5,338 bases of DNA from DATLFP01 sp035540955 (lineage in GTDB: Bacteria; Actinomycetota; Acidimicrobiia; Acidimicrobiales; CADCSY01): contig DATLFP010000116.1 of NCBI GenBank assembly GCA_035540955.1, positions 1 through 5,338 on the forward strand, in the 5' to 3' direction. Positions within the stretch are counted from its first letter, which is position 1. Each line of letters begins with the position of its first letter. Positions 1 to 5,338 of the stretch are shown here, in pieces. The notes below the pieces were generated by a model. The model did no database searches. It was not told the DNA's origin and saw nothing but the letters and a program-made list of their open reading frames with translations. The position numbers and the translations under genes were made by a program.

Positions 1-1668
1 CCGCACGGTGCCGGCGCGCTGGTGGCGGATCTCGATCGGCACGACCGTGCCCGCCGGCGCCCGCACCACCCACTCCGCCTTCGCCCGGTCGCTCGTCGCG
101 TCGTAGCCGCCACCGAACAGGCTCAGGTTGTTCTTGCCGGCCCGACCGCCGAGCTGGCCCAGCTCCTTGCGCCGGTCGGTGCCGACCAGATCGGCCCCCT
201 CGGGCAGGGTGATCTCCGCCTCGACGGGCCGGACGATCTTGCGCTCGACCGCCCGCTGGGTGACGTTGGTCGGCAGCCACCCGGCGTTCTCGACCACGAG
301 CCGGATCCGCCACGTGTCCGCGCCGATCGCGGTCACCTCGGTGTCGCGCACGCGGAGCAGCGGTGAGATGAGCACGTGCCAGATGGCCCAGTCGGCGTGT
401 GGCGCCACCTCGGCCTCGAGCAGGTGAGGCGGCGGGTTGCGGAAGCAGTACGCGGCGTTCCAGCCGCCGAGCTCCACCGGGCCGAGCTGCGGGTGGTCGT
501 AGGGGTACCACTCGACGAACCCCTCGCCACCGAGCTGTTCGTCGCTCCACGCCAGCAGCTTCAGGTCGTCGTCGTGCGAGTGGTCGATCCCCCAGTCGAT
601 GAACTTGTAGTCGGTGATGCCGGCGGCCCGCTGCGGGCTCCAGAACTCCGTCGTCCACGCGTGGATGCCGAGGTGGTCGTACGCCCAGTCGTCGGCCACA
701 CCGGTGATGACGTCCTTCGGGTCGTACTTGAAGTCGTGGTACACCGACACCGACGGGTAGCCGGTGAGCTCGGTGGCCTTCTCGCCGATCTTCTTGAACA
801 CCCGCAGGTCGATCGTCGGCAGCGCGTCGTCGTTCTTGGTGCCGTACGGACGCAGGTGGACGCCGGCCCACGTGTGGTACTGGATGAAGGCGCAGATGTT
901 GGGGCGGTCGACGATGGCCTGCACCACCGCCCGGATCTCCGGCTCCGACGTGGGGTACGGGCCGGCACCCTGCTGCTCGCCCTCGGGCCGCCACTCGATC
1001 GGGTAGTTGCGGTTCATGTCGAGGCCGTGCAGCGCCGGGGCGGGGCGGATGGTGACGCCGTCGTAGTTCTGGATCTCGCCCTCGGTGAGCAGCCGGTAGT
1101 AGGGGCCGGGCCCGTCCTCGACGGGGTCGCGGGGCACGAGCATGCGCCGATCGGCGGGCGAGACCTTCCAGGTGCCGTTCGGGTCGGGCACCCGCATCGT
1201 GAGGATGCGGCCGTCGCCGTCCATGTCCTGGGCGACGAGCCCGTCCTGCTGGTCGGTGCGCGGGTAGGGCCGGGCCGAGGAGCGGATGTAGCGGGGTCGC
1301 TCGGCCATCGCCAGCTCGGCGCCGTCGGGTCCCATGCGGGGCACGATGTAGAAGGTGCGGGTGTCGAGGGCCCGGGTCACGGCGTCGTCGGTGCCGTAGC
1401 CCGTGAGCAGCTTCTGCAGCAGGTAGAGCGCAGCAGTCGACCCGGTGAGCTCGGTGGCGTGGATGTTGGCGTCGATCCAGATCGCCGGCCGCTCGCGATG
1501 GTCACCGCTGCCGTGGTCGGTGACGGTGCACAGCCAGATGTCGCGGTCCTCGTGCGACCGTCCGATGCTCTCGAGCCGCAGCAGGTCGGGGTGCTCGGTC
1601 GCCCACCGCTGGAGGATCTCGGTGAGCTCGGGGTACTTCACGAACCGATCGAAGGGGGCGCCGTCCAC
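1..1668 (-). CDS. M14 family zinc carboxypeptidase-like metallopeptidase (3' end outside window)
   Basis: Zinc metallopeptidase of the carboxypeptidase A (M14) fold, expected to remove C-terminal residues from peptides or to cleave amide bonds in related substrates; the true substrate is unknown. All core residues are visible: zinc ligands His70 and Glu73 in NIHATE, third ligand His265 in YHTW, substrate-binding Asn219-Arg220 in MNRNYP, the SEPEIRAV segment, and catalytic Glu341 in TEFWSPQR. Spacing matches carboxypeptidase A (H69, E72, N144-R145, H196, E270) except for about 74 extra residues between Glu73 and Asn219. That insertion contains an EF-hand-like loop, DMDGDGRIL (148-156). After about residue 430 comes a probable beta-rich C-terminal domain, still open at base 1. 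The GTG start at 1668 was chosen because it places the usual short N-terminus before the domain; GTG at codon 10 is an alternative. No Shine-Dalgarno, signal peptide or membrane segment is seen, so it is probably cytoplasmic. It lies 19 bp downstream of the sulfatase and is probably in its operon. Confidence 0.92.
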   Translation of the reverse strand, partial: MDGAPFDRFVKYPELTEILQRWATEHPDLLRLESIGRSHEDRDIWLCTVTDHGSGDHRERPAIWIDANIHATELTGSTAALYLLQKLLTGYGTDDAVTRALDTRTFYIVPRMGPDGAELAMAERPRYIRSSARPYPRTDQQDGLVAQDMDGDGRILTMRVPDPNGTWKVSPADRRMLVPRDPVEDGPGPYYRLLTEGEIQNYDGVTIRPAPALHGLDMNRNYPIEWRPEGEQQGAGPYPTSEPEIRAVVQAIVDRPNICAFIQYHTWAGVHLRPYGTKNDDALPTIDLRVFKKIGEKATELTGYPSVSVYHDFKYDPKDVITGVADDWAYDHLGIHAWTTEFWSPQRAAGITDYKFIDWGIDHSHDDDLKLLAWSDEQLGGEGFVEWYPYDHPQLGPVELGGWNAAYCFRNPPPHLLEAEVAPHADWAIWHVLISPLLRVRDTEVTAIGADTWRIRLVVENAGWLPTNVTQRAVERKIVRPVEAEITLPEGADLVGTDRRKELGQLGGRAGKNNLSLFGGGYDATSDRAKAEWVVRAPAGTVVPIEIRHQRAGTVR

Positions 1669-1687
1669 GGCGGCGCAGGCTAGGTGG

Positions 1688-3250
1688 CTACGCGATGCCG
1701 AGGCGCTCGAGCTGCTCCTTGGGGGCGTCGACCTCCTCCAGGGCGGCACGGAGCAGGTCGACCGCGGCCCGCTCCCGCGGCGAGCCCGCCAGGTTCTCGG
1801 TCTCCAGCGGGTCGCGGTCGACGTCGAACAGGAGGTGGTCGTCGACCGGTGTGCCGTAGGCCCAGAACGGCAGCAGGTCGCCGGGTGCGAACGGCTGGCG
1901 GATCACCGGGACGTCCCCGGTCTGGGGCAGGTGGTCGAGGGTCGCCCGCCGGTCGGGACGCGGGAGGCGCAGCTCGGGCATCGAGTGGACCGGCATCGTC
2001 GACCACCGGTTCGACCACATGACGAGCGGCGCGTTCTCCCCCACCGGCGCCCGCCCGTACGCGGTGTCGCGGTCGATCACGTGCACGGCGCGGCCCCAGT
2101 AGCCGGTGAGCAGATGGTCGCGCACGCCGTCGACGTCACCGGTGAGCACCGGCGCCAGCGACCGGCCGTGCGTCGGGTGCTCGGGCTCGACGCCGAACAC
2201 GTCGGCCACGGTGGCGTGGATGTCGACCGCGGTGGTGAGCGCGTCGCACTCGCCGGGCGCCACGCCGGGCCAGGCGATCAGCATCGGGATGTGGCCCAGC
2301 TCGCGGTGCACGGGCAGGCCGGGCTTGCCGAACGCGTCGCGCTCGCCCAGGTAGTGGCCGTGGTCGGTGCAGAGCACGAAGGCGGTGTCGTCCCACAGCC
2401 CGAGGTCGTCGACCGCGTCGAGGACCGAGCCGAGGTGGTGGTCGATCATCGACAGCTTGGCGCCGTAGTTCGCCCGGATGTGGCGGGCCTCGCGCTCGGT
2501 GAGCACGCCCTTCTCGATGGCGCCGACGACGTAGGGCGGCCAGATGATCCGCTCGCCCTCCCACGTGTCGTCGTACTTCGTCGCCCACCGCTCAGGCGTG
2601 TCGAACGGCTCGTGGGGGTCGAACTCGTCGACGAAGAGGAAGAACCGGTCATGCGCCCCGACCGACTCCCGCAACCACTCGGCGGCCCGGCGCATGGTCT
2701 GGGGCCCGGGGAAGTCGTCCTCGGACCGGAACCAGGTGCGGGAGTCGTCGTACGGCATGTGGCGCCGGCCGGGGGCGGCGGGCAGCGCCGGCGTGCCCGC
2801 CCAGCTGGGATCGGGTCGGGTGCGCCACGGGTCGCCCTCGTGGCCGCGCGTGTAGTGCCAGGCGTAGAAGTCGGTGTGGTAGTTCTCCCCGCCCACCTCG
2901 AACAGGTGCGGGTGGTCCGACACGAGCATCGAGGTGATGCCGGCGCGCCGCAGCGAGTAGGTGATGGCGTCCTCCCACACCTCGATCGAGCCCCACGGCC
3001 GCCACAGGAAGTCGAGGGCGCCCACGAGGATGTCGTGGCGGGCCGGCATGCACGGCAGCGAGCCCGTGTGGTGGCGGGTGAACCGCACCGACCGGGCCGC
3101 CAGCCGGTCGAGGTTGGGGGTCTCGAACTCCGTCGAGCCGTACGCGCCCACGAGGTGGCGGTTGAGGCTGTCGAGGAGGACGACGATCACGTTGCTCGGG
3201 CGGGTGCTCGGCCCGTTGCTCGGCGGGTGGTCGGTCACGTCGGCCATCAT
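1688..3250 (-). CDS. type I sulfatase family hydrolase (formylglycine-dependent)
   Basis: A 520-residue alkaline-phosphatase-superfamily sulfatase, expected to hydrolyse a sulfate ester or possibly a phosphonate or phosphate ester; the substrate is unknown. The activation motif C-x-P-x-R is CMPAR at 67-71, so Cys67 should be oxidised to formylglycine by a formylglycine-generating enzyme that is not in this window. Other core elements are the first metal Asp27 in LLDSLNRH, TPNLDRLA at 45-52, DPHEPFD at 211-217, the metal-site pair Asp296-His297 in TDHGHYLGE, and Lys309 in AFGKPG. The C-terminal FDVDRDPLETENLA (475-488) is the usual sulfatase tail signature. The second Asp of the classical DD pair is Ser28 here. 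I recall DSLNR plus CMPAR and FLxRPWG as typical of one sulfatase branch. No signal peptide is seen, so it is probably cytoplasmic. Two adjacent ATGs (3250, 3247) are possible starts and neither has a clear Shine-Dalgarno. The open frame continues to 3436, but that extension is antisense to the Nudix gene and is rejected. It is probably the first gene of an operon with the M14 peptidase. Confidence 0.93.
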   Translation of the reverse strand: MMADVTDHPPSNGPSTRPSNVIVVLLDSLNRHLVGAYGSTEFETPNLDRLAARSVRFTRHHTGSLPCMPARHDILVGALDFLWRPWGSIEVWEDAITYSLRRAGITSMLVSDHPHLFEVGGENYHTDFYAWHYTRGHEGDPWRTRPDPSWAGTPALPAAPGRRHMPYDDSRTWFRSEDDFPGPQTMRRAAEWLRESVGAHDRFFLFVDEFDPHEPFDTPERWATKYDDTWEGERIIWPPYVVGAIEKGVLTEREARHIRANYGAKLSMIDHHLGSVLDAVDDLGLWDDTAFVLCTDHGHYLGERDAFGKPGLPVHRELGHIPMLIAWPGVAPGECDALTTAVDIHATVADVFGVEPEHPTHGRSLAPVLTGDVDGVRDHLLTGYWGRAVHVIDRDTAYGRAPVGENAPLVMWSNRWSTMPVHSMPELRLPRPDRRATLDHLPQTGDVPVIRQPFAPGDLLPFWAYGTPVDDHLLFDVDRDPLETENLAGSPRERAAVDLLRAALEEVDAPKEQLERLGIA

Positions 3251-3256
3251 CACAGA

Positions 3257-3445
3257 GTGCTGCCGGTGCCCGGGAAGGTGACGGCGCTGATCACCCGACG
3301 GATCGGCGACCGAGTCGAGGTGTGCGTGTTCGACCACGCCGGCACGGTGCAGCTCCCGGCCGGCACCCTCGAGCCCGGTGAGCACCCGCTCGCCGGCGCC
3401 GTCCGCGAAGCGTGGGAGGAGACCGGGCTCCCCCACTCGAGGTGA
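3257..3445 (+). pseudogene. tandem Nudix hydrolase, N-terminal segment, cut short by frameshift
   Basis: This 62-residue segment carries the first half of a Nudix fold, the family that hydrolyses nucleoside diphosphates linked to another moiety. Strands (VTALITRR, VEVCVFDHAG) are followed by a perfect Nudix box G-x5-E-x7-REUxEExGU: Gly36, Glu42, Arg50-Glu51, Glu54-Glu55, Gly57. The frame then hits TGA at 3443, only five codons after the box, much too short for a functional Nudix domain of about 130 to 150 residues. The missing half of the domain follows at once in the next frame (see 3442-4215). One extra C in the run 3430-3434 would join them as GLPPLEV. The start is uncertain: GTG at 3257, 3266 or 3278 all fit and none has a good Shine-Dalgarno. 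The first lies only 6 bp from the divergent sulfatase start. It could be a sequencing or assembly indel, a real pseudogene, or a split gene. Confidence 0.72.
3430..3434 (+). other. C-run frame-disruption site in the tandem Nudix gene
   Basis: Five consecutive C residues sit exactly where the Nudix reading frame must change from the frame ending at 3445 to the frame ending at 4215. Six C residues would give an uninterrupted gene reading GLPPLEV across the junction, with family-like sequence on both sides. A one-base loss in a homopolymer is the simplest explanation. A ribosome could also slip -1 with the CCC codon in the P site, but the A-site CAC would not re-pair, so this is not a canonical slippery heptamer. 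Confidence 0.75.
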
Positions 3446-4215
3446 TCGCCGAGGTGGCGACGTTGCGGGATCAGCACGCAGGTGACGTCGATCGCCACGT
3501 GTTCCACCTGCGGGCGACGACGCCCACGCCGGACGAGTGGTGGGTGCTCACCCCCGACGGCGACGGAAGCCAGTGGCGGTGCCGCTGGGTGCCAATCGAC
3601 GGGCGGGAGGCGCCGAGCGGGTTCCAGGCGCGATGGCTGGCAGCGGCGCGCGACCTCCTCGACCCCGGGCCACCGCTCGAGCGCGCCGACCCGATCCCCG
3701 ATCGGGCAACGGAGCTGTTCTGGGCACCGTTCGGCAGCTTCACCGGCAGTCGGGCGCTCGTGATCGCCCACGAGAGCGAGCGACCGCCACCCGACGGCAA
3801 CCTGGGATCGACCGGCGCCGTCTGCGTCACGGCCGACGGCGACGCGGTGATCGTGACCGAGGATCCGACCTGGGGATGGGGCGTGCCGGGTGGTCGTCCG
3901 GAGGGTGGCGAGACACCGGAGGAGACGCTGGCCCGGGAGGTCGCCGAGGAGGCGTGCGCCCGGGTCGTGGACGCCGAGCTGCTCATCTCCCACGAGGTGC
4001 GTGACCTCGATGCCTCCCGCACCGTCCGCTCGGTTCGGTGGTCCCCGGCGTGCTGGGCTCGCGTCGAGGTCGACAGCTGGGACCCCCGGTTCGAGAAGGT
4101 CGAGCGACGGCTCGTCCCGCTCGCCGAGGTGAACAACCACCTGCGCTGGGAGGCGCCGCCGTTCGTGCGCTGGCTCGACCTCGCGCGCGCCGTCGAGGCA
4201 AGGCGGGCGGGCTGA
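3442..4215 (+). CDS. tandem Nudix hydrolase, remainder: end of first domain plus complete second Nudix domain
   Basis: Residues 1 to about 72 look like the C-terminal half of the first Nudix domain: a strand (VIAEVATL), HVFHL, DEWW, WRCRWVPID, then a helix ending WLAAARDLLD. A linker leads to a second Nudix domain at about 90 to 247. Its strands GAVCVTADG and AVIVTEDP precede GWGVPGG and a Nudix box with Gly151, Glu157, Arg165-Glu166 and Glu169-Glu170; the conserved final Gly is Cys172. The metal-binding glutamates are kept, so activity is plausible, with unknown substrate. As an intact fusion with 3257-3445 it would be a two-Nudix protein of about 318 residues. The GTG at 3442 overlaps the TGA of the first segment as GTGA and is a possible restart. 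GTG at 3412 is also in frame, but its first codons lie over the Nudix box of the other frame. The real frame probably enters near 3433. The stop overlaps the next gene's ATG by one base. Confidence 0.8.
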   Translation: MIAEVATLRDQHAGDVDRHVFHLRATTPTPDEWWVLTPDGDGSQWRCRWVPIDGREAPSGFQARWLAAARDLLDPGPPLERADPIPDRATELFWAPFGSFTGSRALVIAHESERPPPDGNLGSTGAVCVTADGDAVIVTEDPTWGWGVPGGRPEGGETPEETLAREVAEEACARVVDAELLISHEVRDLDASRTVRSVRWSPACWARVEVDSWDPRFEKVERRLVPLAEVNNHLRWEAPPFVRWLDLARAVEARRAG

Positions 4216-4673
4216 TGGAGCTGTCGCCGTTCGAGGCCGCCGGTGCCCTGCTGCCGGGGATGGTCCCCGACGACCTCGGGGTCGTGAAGCAGCAGGCGCA
4301 CCGGTGGGGCATCAAGGTGTGGTTTGACACCGCCAAGGCGCCCAGGGAGCACTACGAGGCGCAGGTGCTCGGGGCCAAGGACGTACCGGCGGCCAAGATC
4401 CTCGCCATCGAGGTGGGCTTCCACGCCGAGCACTCGAAGGAGCCCGACAACCAGGCCGTGCTCGACCGGCTCCTCGCCGCCGAGAAGCGGTGGCGCAAGG
4501 ACGTCGGGAAGGAGGCGGAGGCGGCGCCGTTCCTCGGACGCGCGCAACACTGGCGGCGCGTGTCGGAGACCTGGCTCGACCCCGATCTCGGCGACCCGGA
4601 GCTCGCCTTCGAGATCGCCGCCCGCCTGACCGACTACATCACCGCCATCGAACCGGTGCGCCGGCAGTCGTGA
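4215..4673 (+). CDS. hypothetical protein, 152 residues, family not recognised
   Basis: I do not recognise this family. The protein is soluble-looking, charged and probably mixed alpha/beta. Near the N-terminus is a strand-like GIKVWFDTA followed by APREHYEAQVLG. A second strand-like stretch, KILAIEVGFHAEH (about 60-72), contains a hydrophobic core with a Glu and two His. The rest is mostly helical with many Glu, Lys, Arg and Trp, including EKRWRKDVGKEAE and a final helix FEIAARLTDYITAI. There is no signal peptide, membrane segment or cysteine. The ATG at 4215 overlaps the upstream Nudix stop (TGATG) and supports translational coupling; the purine-rich AAGGCGGGCGG just upstream is at best a weak ribosome site. 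The next gene's GTG overlaps its TGA. Codon use matches the neighbours, so it looks like a real gene. The EVGFHAEH stretch could hold a metal or active site, but this is a guess. Confidence 0.85.
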   Translation: MELSPFEAAGALLPGMVPDDLGVVKQQAHRWGIKVWFDTAKAPREHYEAQVLGAKDVPAAKILAIEVGFHAEHSKEPDNQAVLDRLLAAEKRWRKDVGKEAEAAPFLGRAQHWRRVSETWLDPDLGDPELAFEIAARLTDYITAIEPVRRQS

Positions 4674-5227
4674 ACGACCACCGCCAGGCCGCAGTCGACC
4701 ACCTCAGCGCCCTCCTCGAGCGCGACCTCCTCGCGGTCGACGACTACCGCGTGCTCGTCGAACGGGTGCTGGCCACCACCTCCAGCGACGAGCTGGGGGC
4801 GCTGCTCGCCCCGCTCCCCACGCTCGTCCCCGTCACCCGGGATGCCGCGGGAGCCGACGACGACCGCCTCGTCCTCCGCTGTGACTCGGGCGTCATCAAG
4901 GAGGCGCCGATGCGGTTGGCGCCCATGACCGAGATCGTCTGCGTGTCGGGCGTGATGAAGGTCGACCTGACGCAGGCCACGCTCGACGACCCCGACATCG
5001 ACCTCGACATCGACTGCGACACCGGTGTGCTCTCGGTGCTGCTGCCCCGCGAGATCGCGGTCGAGATCGCCGGCCACCGGAGCACGGGCGGGGTGTTCAA
5101 GAACGCGCTGCGACCGGCCGCCGCCCTACCAGGCACGCCTCGCATCCTCGTCCACGTCCGCAACGGCGGGGGCGTCATCAAGCTCCGCCATCCCCGCCGC
5201 TGGTGGTGGCGACGGAGGCGGTCATGA
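4670..5227 (+). CDS. DUF1707-like N-terminal domain with LiaF-like (DUF4097/DUF2154-type) repeat domain
   Basis: A 185-residue protein in two parts. Residues 3-50 (AAVDHLSALLERDLLAVDDY, then ERVLATTSSDELGALLAPLP) form a short helical domain resembling actinobacterial DUF1707/SHOCT-like domains, which have the same 'small arm, acidic turn, helix, ELxALLADLP' layout. Residues 66-175 are beta-strand repeats resembling the C-terminal domain of LiaF-like cell-envelope stress proteins. A turn motif recurs five times: CDSGVIK (71), CVSGVMK (91), CDTGVLS (116), STGGVFK (138) and GGGVIK (166), suggesting a small beta-solenoid. The C-terminus is RRWWWRRRRS, strongly basic and aromatic, perhaps for binding membrane or nucleic acid. 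No transmembrane helix is seen. The GTG start at 4670 overlaps the previous stop as GTGA; no clear Shine-Dalgarno is present, which fits coupling. Function is unknown. A role in envelope-stress sensing is inferred only from the resemblance. Confidence 0.83.
   Translation: MNDHRQAAVDHLSALLERDLLAVDDYRVLVERVLATTSSDELGALLAPLPTLVPVTRDAAGADDDRLVLRCDSGVIKEAPMRLAPMTEIVCVSGVMKVDLTQATLDDPDIDLDIDCDTGVLSVLLPREIAVEIAGHRSTGGVFKNALRPAAALPGTPRILVHVRNGGGVIKLRHPRRWWWRRRRS
5214..5218 (+). promoter_or_regulatory. ribosome binding site (GGAGG) for the pentapeptide-repeat gene
   Basis: GGAGG lies five bases before the ATG at 5224, inside the last codons of the upstream gene. It is the only strong, well-spaced Shine-Dalgarno I see among the starts in this window and it fixes this start. 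It also suggests that this gene is initiated independently as well as by coupling through the ATGA overlap. Confidence 0.75.
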
Positions 5228-5338
5228 ACTTCACCGACGAGGACCTGCGGGGAGCGCAGTTCTCGAAGGTCGACCTCCGCGATGCCCGGTTCCGCTTGGT
5301 CAACCTTCGCGGGGCGCGCATGCGCGGTGTCGATCTCG
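5224..5338 (+). CDS. pentapeptide-repeat protein, N-terminal fragment (continues beyond window)
   Basis: The first 38 residues are visible before the edge. From residue 6 they fall into five-residue steps with Leu or Phe/Met at the centre: EDLRG, AQFSK, VDLRD, ARFRL, VNLRG, ARMRG, VDL. This is the A(D/N)Lxx pentapeptide pattern, which folds as a right-handed quadrilateral beta-helix. The ATG is preceded by GGAGG at good spacing and overlaps the upstream stop as ATGA. The total length and any further domain are outside the window. In actinobacteria I recall short N-terminal pentapeptide stretches of this kind (FTDxDLRGAxF) fused to a DinB-like domain, but nothing seen here proves it. Pentapeptide proteins have varied roles, such as DNA mimicry or scaffolding, and none can be chosen here. 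Confidence 0.85.
   Translation, partial: MNFTDEDLRGAQFSKVDLRDARFRLVNLRGARMRGVDL

Noticed and set aside
376..1683. 435-codon open frame on the plus strand
   Set aside because: It is antisense to the M14 peptidase, whose catalytic residues are all on the minus strand. The protein is a low-complexity Val/Arg/Gly/Asp string typical of high-GC shadow frames.
1669..1687. Possible terminator or promoter between sulfatase and peptidase
   Set aside because: The 19-bp gap has no inverted repeat, T-run or promoter-like hexamers, and is consistent with a plain operon junction.
3251..3436. N-terminal extension of the sulfatase frame
   Set aside because: It is antisense to the Nudix box and has no sulfatase-like sequence; the domain begins just after the ATG pair at 3247-3250.
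1445..3445. 666-codon open frame on the plus strand
   Set aside because: Only its last 62 codons (from about 3257) are Nudix-like. The rest is antisense to the sulfatase and the start of the peptidase and has no family features.
3428..3445. Programmed -1 ribosomal frameshift in the Nudix gene
   Set aside because: The P-site CCC can slip, but the A-site CAC cannot re-pair, so the canonical XXXYYYZ pattern is absent, and I saw no obvious downstream pseudoknot. A one-base indel is simpler.
3471..4550. Long minus-strand open frames over the Nudix and orphan genes (also 3250-4140)
   Set aside because: They are Arg/Ser/Pro-rich shadow translations opposite genes with recognisable motifs or coupled starts.

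Overview
This is a gene-dense, high-GC window (by eye about 70% G+C) with codons ending mostly in G or C, GTG starts, and almost no intergenic DNA. That and the protein types suggest an actinobacterial chromosome, perhaps of the Acidimicrobiia kind. This placement is inferred from composition and style, because there is no rRNA or other phylogenetic marker here. I see no mobile element, CRISPR array, tRNA or rRNA.

The left part (1-3250) is read on the minus strand. Transcription runs from a type I (formylglycine-dependent) sulfatase-family hydrolase starting at 3250, across a 19-bp gap, into an M14 zinc carboxypeptidase-like metallopeptidase. The peptidase runs off the left edge with its C-terminus missing. 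Both are catalytic-looking and have no signal peptide, so they look like a two-gene cytoplasmic hydrolase operon.

The right part (3257-5338) is read on the plus strand and diverges from the sulfatase with a gap of only about 6 to 27 bp. It holds a tandem Nudix hydrolase gene split by a -1 frame disruption in a C run (3430-3434), an unrecognised 152-residue protein, a DUF1707-like/LiaF-like protein with five repeated turn motifs, and the start of a pentapeptide-repeat protein that leaves the window. These genes overlap by 1 to 4 bp (TGATG, GTGA, ATGA), so they are very likely co-transcribed and translationally coupled. Their common purpose cannot be read from the sequence.

The points most worth a second look are the broken or split tandem Nudix gene, which has a GTGA restart exactly at the premature stop, the repeat architecture and Trp/Arg tail of the LiaF-like protein, the roughly 74-residue insertion in the M14 peptidase, and the orphan 152-residue protein. 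I found no convincing evidence of a wholly new system.
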